Both the position numbers and the translations under genes were made by a program. From DATKZB01 sp035528235 (GTDB lineage: Bacteria; Planctomycetota; Phycisphaerae; FEN-1346), in contig DATKZB010000343.1 of NCBI GenBank assembly GCA_035528235.1, positions 1 to 32,674 on the forward strand: a stretch of 32,674 nucleotides of DNA, in the 5' to 3' direction. How positions within the stretch are numbered: position 1 is the stretch's first letter; each line of letters begins with the position of its first letter. Positions 7,483 to 14,771 of this stretch are shown here, piece by piece. The notes under the pieces were generated by a model. It saw only the letters and a list, made by a program, of their open reading frames with translations. It was not told the origin of the DNA and ran no database searches.

Positions 7483-9870
7483 ATGCGCCCGACTTCGTCT
7501 TGCCGCGCGATTGCCTTCGCCCTCGCCATCGCCATCGCGGGCACCTGCGCCGCCGAAACGGTCACCCTCCAGCAGGGCGTCGGAGGATACGACGGCTGCG
7601 TCACGGCCACGCTGTGGGGGCCGACCAGCAAGGCCACCGGCGCCGAGAAGGCCGACCAGGCCGTCCTGGCGATGCGTGGCTCACAGAACCGGCTGCTGGT
7701 GCGGTTCAACCTGCCCGAGCCGCTGGGCGCGAAGAAACTGGCCCGCGCCCGCCTCCTCGTGTTCGTCCCCAAGGCCGAGAACCTGCGGATGATCTGCGAG
7801 ATCCTTTGCCGCGAGGTGCTCGAAGGTTGGTCGCCCGGCGCCGCGATGGACACGACCACCGATTACCATCGCGGCCGGCCTGCCGGGGCCGCCGACTCGT
7901 ACTCGCTCTGGGAATACGACGGCCAGTATTTTCCGCACCGGTACCGGTTCCTGGGCGTGCCCGAGGGCGGCAAGTGGATCGATTTCAACGTGACGCCGCT
8001 CGTACGCAAGTGGCTCGCGCGGCCCGACACGAATCACGGCGTGGCCCTGGAGCCCATCGGCCAGGCCGACCGGCGGTTCCCGAACCGGACGGTCATCGAC
8101 GTCCCCGCGGCCGGCAGCCCCGACGCCGAGCACCGGCCGCGCCTCGTACTCGACTTCGAGCCGTGCGATCCGCCGTACGAGGTCGGCGCCACGCACACCC
8201 TCCGCAAGTTCTGCGACCGCGACACGCGATACCGCTTTCCGGGGCCGTTCGAGGGCCGCTACGAGATGGCGATGGCCCGCAACGAGTTCGAGCCGTTCCA
8301 GGTGCTGGTGTATCCGATGGCGGGCGACCTCAAGGGCGTTCGCCTGGAGTGGACCGACCTGGTGGACGCCGCCACGGGCGCCAAAATCCCCCAGGCCGAC
8401 GTCGCGTACGCCGTGCCCGAGGTCTTCCGGATGCACCCGAACGGCAAGACCAAGGACTGGTACTTCCACGGGAAGGCGTTCGAGATACCCGACCCGCTGG
8501 CGCCCGCGCGGCCGGTGGACCTGCCGGCCCACATGGCTGCGCCGTTCTGGGTGACCGTCCGGACGCGGCCCGACACGAAGGCCGGCACGTATCGCGGCCG
8601 GGTGACGGTGCGCCCCGAGGGCGCCCCGCCGCGCTCCATCGACCTGACCGTGACGGTCTGGGACTACGCGATTCCGCGGAAGTGGAACTTCCAGACCATG
8701 GGCCAGACGTGTTGGGACTTCATCCGGCAGGTCCACGGCCGCATCACGCCGGACCTCAAGCGCCGCACCATCGACTTTCTGCTCGACCACCGGTTCAACC
8801 CCACCGAGCAGTACGCCGATAAACTGTCGCCCGACCTCGAGGACATTCCGTACGTTTTCGAGCGCGGCGGGAACACGATTTACCTGTCGGGCAACTTCAC
8901 GGGCCACATCGACTCGCTCAAGCAGCGGTACGAGGCCGTGCGGAAACTGGGCCTCATCGATTATGCCCACGTCTACATCGGCGATGAAACGAAGGACTGG
9001 GCCGAGGCCCGCCGCCGGTCCGACCAGGTCCGCCGGGCGTGCCCCGAACTCATGATCATGATCGGCGGGTCGTTCCCCCGCAAGGAACTCGACGGCATCA
9101 TCGACATCTACGATCCCCAGGTCGACCGCCAGACCAACGACGTCTACAGCCTGCCGGCCGAACGGATGCGCCCCCTCATCGCCGCGTCGCAGGCCAAGGG
9201 CGAGAAGTTCTTCTGGTACGTCGCCGCCGGGCCCATGCTCCCCTGCCCCAACGTCCAGATGGAGGAACCCCTCATCGCCGCCAGGGCCCTCTTCTGGATG
9301 ACCTGGAAGTTCGGCGTCACCGGCTTCGAGTACTATTGCTACAACATATGGCGGCACAACCTGCCCGACAAGGACGGCCGACGCTGGCCCGACAAGCCGT
9401 TCTACCCGCGCGGTTGGGGCGACACGAACGGCGACGGCATGCTCTTCTATCCCGGCACCGACGGGCCCATCTCGAGCGTCCGCTTCGAAAACATGCGCGA
9501 CGGCATCGAGGACTGGGAGAGCCACCAGGTTCTGGCGGACTACGCGGCGGCGTTGCGCGCGGCCATGGCCAAGGACGCCGCCCTGCGGGCCAGGGCCGAA
9601 CCGCTGCTGGCCCGGGCCCAGGCCGTCCTCCAGATGCCCCAGGCGGTGTGCGGAGAGGACTTCACCCAGTGGACGTGGGAGCCGCAGGTCCTCCTCGATG
9701 CCCGCCGCGAAATGGGCGAGACCATCGAGGCGCTGGCGAAACTCGTGCCGGCACCCCAGATGCAGGCCGTCGCCCAGGCCCGCCGCCAGGCCGTCCTCCA
9801 GCGCCAGCACGCCATGCTCAAGGCCCGCTCCCAGGCCGCCCGGCAGACGCCCCCGCCGGCGAAGAACTGA
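7483..9870 (+). CDS. Secreted DUF4091 protein, GH123-like glycosidase candidate
   Basis: The 795-residue product has a signal peptide (residues 1-22, ending TCAAE). An N-terminal beta-sandwich of about 200 residues resembles the DNRLRE/CBM96 type (LLVRFNLPEPL ... FNVTPLVRKWLA). A linker domain leads into a TIM-barrel region containing HVYIGDETKDW; the paired Asp-Glu matches the catalytic pair position of GH123 N-acetylgalactosaminidases. The C-terminus has the DUF4091 signature: GDGMLFYPG, GPISSVRFENMRDGIEDWE. The ATG at 7483 has GGAGG seven bases upstream, so longer in-frame starts were rejected. It probably acts outside the cytoplasm on a glycan. The substrate is not predictable from sequence. 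Confidence 0.88.
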   Translation: MRPTSSCRAIAFALAIAIAGTCAAETVTLQQGVGGYDGCVTATLWGPTSKATGAEKADQAVLAMRGSQNRLLVRFNLPEPLGAKKLARARLLVFVPKAENLRMICEILCREVLEGWSPGAAMDTTTDYHRGRPAGAADSYSLWEYDGQYFPHRYRFLGVPEGGKWIDFNVTPLVRKWLARPDTNHGVALEPIGQADRRFPNRTVIDVPAAGSPDAEHRPRLVLDFEPCDPPYEVGATHTLRKFCDRDTRYRFPGPFEGRYEMAMARNEFEPFQVLVYPMAGDLKGVRLEWTDLVDAATGAKIPQADVAYAVPEVFRMHPNGKTKDWYFHGKAFEIPDPLAPARPVDLPAHMAAPFWVTVRTRPDTKAGTYRGRVTVRPEGAPPRSIDLTVTVWDYAIPRKWNFQTMGQTCWDFIRQVHGRITPDLKRRTIDFLLDHRFNPTEQYADKLSPDLEDIPYVFERGGNTIYLSGNFTGHIDSLKQRYEAVRKLGLIDYAHVYIGDETKDWAEARRRSDQVRRACPELMIMIGGSFPRKELDGIIDIYDPQVDRQTNDVYSLPAERMRPLIAASQAKGEKFFWYVAAGPMLPCPNVQMEEPLIAARALFWMTWKFGVTGFEYYCYNIWRHNLPDKDGRRWPDKPFYPRGWGDTNGDGMLFYPGTDGPISSVRFENMRDGIEDWESHQVLADYAAALRAAMAKDAALRARAEPLLARAQAVLQMPQAVCGEDFTQWTWEPQVLLDARREMGETIEALAKLVPAPQMQAVAQARRQAVLQRQHAMLKARSQAARQTPPPAKN

Positions 9871-9898
9871 CCCGGCGCGACTTCATCCATACATCCCG

Positions 9899-9975
9899 CC
9901 TGGCGGCCTTCCGAGGCCGCCAGGATACCCGTCAGGCCAAAGCGCGGCGGCCTCGGAAGGCCGCCGCGCGGCAAG
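9899..9975. repeat. Two-hairpin element (GGCGGCCTTCC family), copy 2
   Basis: This is the cleanest copy. The first hairpin is CCTGGCGGCCT-TCCG-AGGCCGCCAGG. The second is GCGGCGGCCTC / GGCCGCCGCGC, followed by GGCAAGT. It lies between the convergent DUF4091 and DUF4159 genes and could end transcripts from both. Confidence 0.8.
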
Positions 9976-10023
9976 TAGCGGGGCAGGAGTCATATCGACA
10001 CAAGGCCGACTTGCGGCAGAGCG

Positions 10024-12339
10024 CTACCTGGCCTTGCGGTCGCTGGAGGCGTACAGGAGGATGTTCGTGGCCACGGCCTCGGCGTCGCTCTGGAGGTACC
10101 CCTTGCACAGGCACGCCTCGTAGGGCGTGGCCGAGAACACGACGTCCAGGGGCGAGTAGACGCCCACCATCCGGTCGCCGTCGAACACGCCGTGGAACTC
10201 GGCCTCGGGCCGGCTGCTGCGGATGACCTTCAGGGCCCGCCGGAACTTCACGCTTTGCGTCAGGTCGAACCCGGTCGGGCCGCGCATGCGGCCGCTCATC
10301 AGCGGATGCCCCTTGGCCAGCAGCGTGATGCGCCACCCGGCGTCCTGGGCGATCTTCCGGAAAGACGCGTTGAAATCGAGCGACCCGCGGGCCGCCTCGA
10401 TCCACAAGAAACCGCCCTTCGCCGCGAACGCCTTCAGGTCCGCCACGTCCTTGGCGCCCAGTTCGAACGCCGCGCTGCCCGTCACGTACGCCACGTCGCA
10501 GCCGCCCAGATCGGCCGGCGCCGTGCCGCGCTCGGTTACATCGAGCGCCAGGCCCGCCTTGTCCTGGATGTACTTCTTGAGGTGCTCCAGGCCCTTGTAC
10601 CGGGCGCCCACGTCCCAGTTGCCGGCGTGCTTAACGCGTGCGAGGCGCAGGTCCCTGCGCGAGCCGACCTTGGCGGCCTGCTTGGTGTACCGCTCGTCGG
10701 GGAGCGGCTCGCGCGCCGCCAGTTTGGCCCGCAGGGGCGCCGCGTCGGTGGCGTACGCCACCAGGTTGATGCCCCAGTTGAACAGGTATCCCTTGCCGGC
10801 GAAGGCCTTCTGGTGCCAGGCGCACGAGATGTCGTCGGGGGCGTAGAAGAGGAACGTGCGGATGCCGTCGTCGATGCCCAGCATCTCGGGCCGCTGCCGC
10901 AGATCGTACGGGTCGGTGAAGACGTCGTGTTCCGGCGTCAGCGGCGTCAGCGGCCACTCGGGCCAGACCTCCTTGGCAAAGTCCAGGAACCACGTCTTGA
11001 CCTGCGCGTTGCCGCACGACGCCTCCACGAGAATCGTGCCGCCCGTGTCGGTGAATTCGCGCAGTTTCTTCTTCGCCGCGTCGTCGAACGCCGGCGGGGC
11101 CTCGGGCGTGATATAGAGGACCGGCGCGTCGTGCAGTTCCGAGACCGGGGCCTTCAGGTTCACGATCTGCCAGTGGCAGATCTGTTCCTTGTTTCTCGAG
11201 ATGTACTGGGTCAGGTTGTAGATGTCGCGCCGGTGGTTGTTCCACAGACCGTCGAATTCGAGTTTATTGAAGAGAATGGGCCCGCGGCCCTTGAACAGGA
11301 ACATGACGGCGAAACACGTCGAGACCACCTCGCCGTAGTTCCCCTTCCACGAGCCGTCCTTCTCCTGCGTCGAGATGAGCCGGCCGGCGATCTCCTTGAA
11401 CCAGTCGTGCCCGCCGAAGTACTTGTATCCGGCGGCGGCGCCGACGCGTTCCACACTGTACTGCCAGTAATGGACCCGGTTCTTGCGACGGTCCTTGCCG
11501 TTGGGGTTCTCGTCGGCCCTGAAGTGCTTCTGGAGCCACTCGAGCGCCACGTCGATCCGCCGGTCGACGTCGGGGCTGCCCCGGCCGGAACGCCCCCCGC
11601 GGCACGGGCACCCGCTGGCCACGTCGAGGTTGTCGAGCGTGATGAAGACCGAGGCCAGGCCGGCGGCCGTCATCGACCCGTACCCCTCGTCGCTATCGCC
11701 TTCGATGTAACTCCACGAGCCGTCCTTCTTCTGGCACCGGAAGTACTTGGCCTGGACCCTCTGCTAGGTGTTCGCCGGAATCTCGACGCCGGCCATGCCG
11801 GCCTCGCGAAGCGCCAGCACGACCATCTGCGTAACCGACAGGTCCTCGTACCGGGCGCTGGGCCTGTCACCCGCCACCCCCGTGTACCCCCAGCCGCCCC
11901 TGGGCCCCTGCGTCGCGACGAACCACCGCACGTCGCGCTTGAGGGCCTTGCGGACGGCGTCGCGTCTGCTCCCGACCAGTTTGTTCTGGACGTGGGCCAG
12001 AGCCATGGCCCGCACGGCAATCGCGTACGTGTAGTCGAGGGGGCGGACCATGACGGCGTCGAGGGCCTTCGAGACGTACTCGCGGTTGGGGTGTTGGCCG
12101 GTGTAGATGAGCGTCAGCAGACACAGTTCCGAATGGCCGCAGGGTTGTTGTGCGGCGTTGTGCTTCTGCTCCGGCCAGGTTCCGTCGGCCTGCTGCCGGC
12201 CAACGAGGTACTTGATGCCCCTCTCGATGGCCTGGCGGACCGCAACGTCGGTCACGCCGCCCTTTTTCGCATCGGCCGCCCCGGCCACGGTCGCCGCAGC
12301 CAGAACCACCAGGCCCAACATGGCCGATACTCGCCGCAT
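10024..12339 (-). CDS. Secreted toroid plus double DUF4159 protein, interrupted by in-frame TAG
   Basis: The frame is open over 772 codons except for a TAG at codon 192 (11766-11764). The ATG at 12339 has GAGGAG upstream and starts a signal peptide (MLGLVVLAAATVAGAADA). Residues ~35-330 are repeats like those of the prenyltransferase/squalene-cyclase alpha-alpha toroid, with GIKYLVGRQQADGTWPE, GGWGYTG and QEKDGSWKGNYGEV. Two DUF4159-like modules follow, one around PAFDDAAKKKLREF...WPLTPLTPEHDVF and one around GGCDVAYVTGSAAFEL...GHPLMSG. The residues after the TAG (QRVQAKYFRCQKKDGSWSYI) continue a toroid repeat in which Trp usually stands before QR or ER. If the stop is real, only the first 191 residues are made. 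Function is unknown; a secreted or periplasmic scaffold is plausible. Confidence 0.82.
11764..11766 (-). other. In-frame TAG within the DUF4159 gene
   Basis: On the gene strand the sequence reads ACC TAG CAG. TGG (Trp) in place of TAG would restore a typical toroid-repeat residue. As at 5931-5933, the unmutated sequence would be a CCTGG site. Confidence 0.75.
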
Positions 12340-12646
12340 GCACAGACTCCTCGCCTTCCCCACCAACGTGTTGGACGCCCTGGCCCAGGCCGGATTCACC
12401 ATACGATACGAGCGGAGGCGGCTTTCCGCAACCGAATCACACAGGGCGCGTTTGGGATGGGTTCCAGGACGGCCCCTGCGTCGGTTCCATGTGCCACGGC
12501 TTGCCTGTAATCCCCGACAGGTAGGTCTAGAGACCACTTCTGTAAAGCCCAGCGTGTTTGACATGCCAGAATGGCAGCTGCTGGGAACCAGTTTGCCCAT
12601 ACGGCACACCGGACGCCCCCGGACGGCCACGGAACGGCCCGGCGTT

Positions 12647-12662
12647 TGGCATCGACTTTGCA
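12647..12662 (+). promoter_or_regulatory. Putative sigma-54 (-24/-12) promoter of the hsp20-lon block
   Basis: TGGCATC-GACT-TTGCA matches the sigma-54 consensus TGGCAYR-N4-TTGCW at all but one position. The invariant GG (12648-12649) and GC (12660-12661) are exactly 10 bases apart. It lies about 80 bp upstream of the first hsp20 start on the same strand. A short inverted repeat, TGCCA-GAA-TGGCA (about 12564-12576), sits roughly 85 bp further upstream, where an enhancer-binding activator could bind. The binding role is inference. Besides this and the hairpin at 12696-12717, the 401-bp gap (12340-12740) shows nothing else clear. Confidence 0.5.
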
Positions 12663-12695
12663 CTTACCCCCTCTCGGACACCCACAAGAGCGGAT

Positions 12696-12717
12696 CACGG
12701 CTTGCAAGCAAGCCGTG
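12696..12717. repeat. CACGGCTTGC hairpin in the hsp20 leader
   Basis: A perfect 10-bp stem, CACGGCTTGC / GCAAGCCGTG, with an AA loop is followed by GCACGTGG and then the AAAAGGAG ribosome-binding site. Related sequences occur at about 92-112, 12490-12505 and, in inverted orientation, 31308-31339, so it belongs to a dispersed repeat family. Its position in the probable mRNA leader of the first hsp20 gene could affect translation. Confidence 0.7.
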
Positions 12718-12740
12718 GCACGTGGAAAAGGAGACCGATC

Positions 12741-13196
12741 ATGGCGATGAAGGCATGGGTACCCTCGGCGGGACCGTTCAGTCAGTTGCAGCGCGAGATG
12801 AACCGCGTCTTCGATAGCGTCTTCGGACAGTACTTCGGCCCCGCCGGACGAATCCGCTCCGGCTACGTGTACCCCTCGGTCAACGTCCGCGAGACCGACG
12901 AGGCGTACCTGGTGGCGTGCGAGGTGCCGGGGCAGGAGATGGACGACCTGGAGGTGTACGTCACGGGCAACCAACTGACCCTCTCGGGCTCGCGCCAGGG
13001 CACCATCCCCGAGGAGGGGGTCACGCTGCACCGCCGGGAGCGCGACACCGGCCGGTTCAGCCGGGCCATTACGCTGCCCGGACCCGTGGACAGCGCCAAG
13101 ACCCAGGCGACCCTGGCCGACGGCGTGCTGACCGTCCGCCTCGCCAGGACCGAGGAAACCCGACCCCGGCGCGTCCAGGTCCGGGTGGCCGACTAG
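12741..13196 (+). CDS. Small heat-shock protein, Hsp20/alpha-crystallin family (1)
   Basis: The 151-residue product is an ATP-independent chaperone that holds unfolding proteins. The alpha-crystallin domain runs from about residue 43 (YPSVNVRETDEAYLVACEVPG) to the end. It includes the beta-strand motif ADGVLTVRLAR, equivalent to the conserved GVL.I.LPK. The N-terminal arm has the typical REMNRVFDSVF helix. A strong ribosome-binding site (AAAAGGAG) precedes the ATG. It is the first of four hsp20 genes followed by lon, downstream of a sigma-54-like promoter. It lacks a clear C-terminal I-x-I/V motif but ends VQVRVAD. Confidence 0.93.
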   Translation: MAMKAWVPSAGPFSQLQREMNRVFDSVFGQYFGPAGRIRSGYVYPSVNVRETDEAYLVACEVPGQEMDDLEVYVTGNQLTLSGSRQGTIPEEGVTLHRRERDTGRFSRAITLPGPVDSAKTQATLADGVLTVRLARTEETRPRRVQVRVAD

Positions 13197-13227
13197 GCAA
13201 TCAGACGCCGGCAAGGAGGCACAAACC

Positions 13228-13617
13228 ATGGCCAAGCCGATTGACGTACCGGTCGAGAAGAACCACGACCCGCTCCAGCCGCCGGAGAGTTACTTCGTCC
13301 CGGCCACCGACGTGTACGAGACGGCCGATGAACTGACACTCGTGGCCGACATGCCGGGCATCCGGCCCGACGGCCTGGGCGTGACCGTTGAGGACAACGT
13401 CCTGGTCATCCGCGGCACGCCCGGCCCCGAGCCGAAGCAGACCGGCGAGGTGCTCTTGCAGGAATTTACGGCCGGCGAGTTCTACCGGGCCTTCCAGTTG
13501 CCGGCCGATTACGACACCGAGAAGATCGAGGCGAACCTCAGGCAGGGCGTCCTGACGCTCAGGCTGCCCAAGTCCGACAGGCTCAAGCCCCGGCGCATCG
13601 AGGTCCAGGTGGACTAG
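13228..13617 (+). CDS. Small heat-shock protein, Hsp20/alpha-crystallin family (2)
   Basis: The 129-residue product has a short N-terminal arm, a recognisable alpha-crystallin domain (PATDVYETADELTLVADMPGIRPDGLGVTVED) and the conserved strand QGVLTLRLPKS. It ends RRIEVQVD, giving an I-x-V motif near the C-terminus. GCAAGGAGG precedes the ATG at good spacing. The gap from the first hsp20 is only 31 bp, which supports one transcript. It is clearly diverged from the other three copies, so it is not a fresh duplication. Different arms may let the four proteins form mixed oligomers (inference). Confidence 0.93.
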   Translation: MAKPIDVPVEKNHDPLQPPESYFVPATDVYETADELTLVADMPGIRPDGLGVTVEDNVLVIRGTPGPEPKQTGEVLLQEFTAGEFYRAFQLPADYDTEKIEANLRQGVLTLRLPKSDRLKPRRIEVQVD

Positions 13618-13645
13618 GCCGCGGCACGCATAGGAGGTAACCGTC

Positions 13646-14098
13646 ATGGCCCTGATTCCATGGAGAGGCAGAACGCTCCCGGTGGCGACGCTGGCGTCGC
13701 TGCGGGAGGAGATGAACGACCTGCTGAACCGGTTCTGGTCGAGTTCCAGCGAACCGTTCGGCCTGGCCGAGTGGTCGCCCGCGCTCGACGTCTCGGAGAC
13801 CGACGACGCCGTGCTGGTCCACGCCGAGATCCCGGGCATCGACCCCAAGGAACTCGACATCGCGGTCGTCGGCGACACGCTGACCATCCGCGGCGAGAAG
13901 AAAGACCAGTCCGAGCAGAAAGGCCGCAACTACCACCGCGTCGAACGCCGGTACGGCTCGTTTACGCGGAGCCTGACGCTGCCGGCCGCCGTCGACGCCG
14001 ACGGGGTAACCGCCAAGGCCCACGCGGGCGTGCTCCAGATACGCCTGCCCAAGAAGGAAGAGGCCAAGGCCCGGCGAATCGAAATCAAGGGCGAGTAG
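13646..14098 (+). CDS. Small heat-shock protein, Hsp20/alpha-crystallin family (3)
   Basis: The 150-residue product is the most typical member of the group. It has the N-terminal helix LREEMNDLLNRFW, then WSPALDVSETDDAVLVHAEIPGI, the Arg-rich YHRVERRYGSFTRSLTLP region, and AGVLQIRLPKKEEAKARRIEI at the end with an I-x-I type tail. A full AGGAGGT ribosome-binding site stands before the ATG. It follows the second hsp20 gene by 28 bp. After this gene there is a 228-bp gap holding two hairpins, which may lower read-through to the fourth hsp20 and lon. Confidence 0.95.
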   Translation: MALIPWRGRTLPVATLASLREEMNDLLNRFWSSSSEPFGLAEWSPALDVSETDDAVLVHAEIPGIDPKELDIAVVGDTLTIRGEKKDQSEQKGRNYHRVERRYGSFTRSLTLPAAVDADGVTAKAHAGVLQIRLPKKEEAKARRIEIKGE

Positions 14099-14135
14099 GA
14101 AACTCTTTCAGAACCGGGGGCTCCGAACCAAGAGC

Positions 14136-14206
14136 GTGCCGGGTCTCCTGACCCGGCACGGCAGGCAAGCCGGAAATGCAGGTGGCGGGTCAGGAGACCC
14201 GCCACC
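14136..14206. repeat. Pair of inverted GGGTC...GACCC hairpins
   Basis: Hairpin 1 (14136-14159) has stem GTGCCGGGTC / GACCCGGCAC with loop TCCT. Hairpin 2 (14181-14206) has stem GGTGGCGGGTC / GACCCGCCACC with loop AGGA. Their cores are reverse complements of each other, so this is an inverted pair with diverged outer stems. It lies between the third and fourth hsp20 genes. Confidence 0.75.
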
Positions 14207-14326
14207 CTCGCAGGTTCTGTGCTTGCAGGTGCTGCGGCTCCCGCTTTGTCGAAGCGCGGTTGCGTGCCCCGGCGGCCAGGGGTATGATAGGAACGTATAC
14301 CTCCGACCGGGGGAAAGGAGCGCGCC

Positions 14327-14737
14327 ATGCGGCAGGCGACCGTCGTTGCGCAGGGCCATCAGGATCTGGGGCACCTGGCGCGACACATGACCGAGATCAT
14401 GCACAGGGTCCTGCACTCGGGGTTCTCGACGGGGTCCAAGCCGCCCGACTGGGTGCCGGCCGTCGACATCGGCGAGATGTGCGACCACTACGAGATCATC
14501 GTCGAACTCGCCGGCGTCCGCGGCGACGACGTCGAGGTGTACACCGAGAGCCACCACCTGACGATTACGGGGTGGCGCCACGACCCGTCGTCGCCGGAGA
14601 AGGTGCGGCTGCACCAGATGGAGATCGAGCAGGGCCAGTTCCGCCGCCGCATCCTGCTGCCCGAGGGCGTCGACGAGGACGCCATCACGGCCCGATACCA
14701 CGACGGCCTGCTGCGCATCCGCGTCCCGAAACGCTGA
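14327..14737 (+). CDS. Diverged Hsp20-family protein next to lon (4)
   Basis: The 136-residue product keeps the alpha-crystallin fold (VPAVDIGEMCDHYEIIVELAGVRGDDVEV ... HDGLLRIRVPK). Its N-terminal arm is His- and Met-containing (HLARHMTEIMHRVLH), and it ends directly after the VPKR strand with no I-x-I tail. Lack of the tail should weaken large oligomer formation, as known for the family. GAAAGGAG precedes the ATG. The gap to lon is only 34 bp, so the two are probably one transcription unit. A role in handing damaged protein to Lon is inference from this pairing. Confidence 0.9.
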   Translation: MRQATVVAQGHQDLGHLARHMTEIMHRVLHSGFSTGSKPPDWVPAVDIGEMCDHYEIIVELAGVRGDDVEVYTESHHLTITGWRHDPSSPEKVRLHQMEIEQGQFRRRILLPEGVDEDAITARYHDGLLRIRVPKR

Positions 14738-14771
14738 AACCTGCCCGGCCCCACATCAGGAGGGCGAACGC

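Noticed and set aside
7681..9810. A ~700-residue open frame antisense to the DUF4091 gene
   Set aside because: The sense strand has a signal peptide, a ribosome-binding site and recognisable domains; the antisense product has none.
5931..11766. TAG recoded as an amino acid (pyrrolysine or a variant code)
   Set aside because: TAG is the ordinary stop of several intact genes in this window (79-81, 1715-1717, all of the first three hsp20 genes, lon). No pyl genes or downstream recoding structure was seen.
12340..12740. CIRCE (HrcA) operator upstream of hsp20
   Set aside because: No TTAGCACTC-N9-GAGTGCTAA or close variant is visible.
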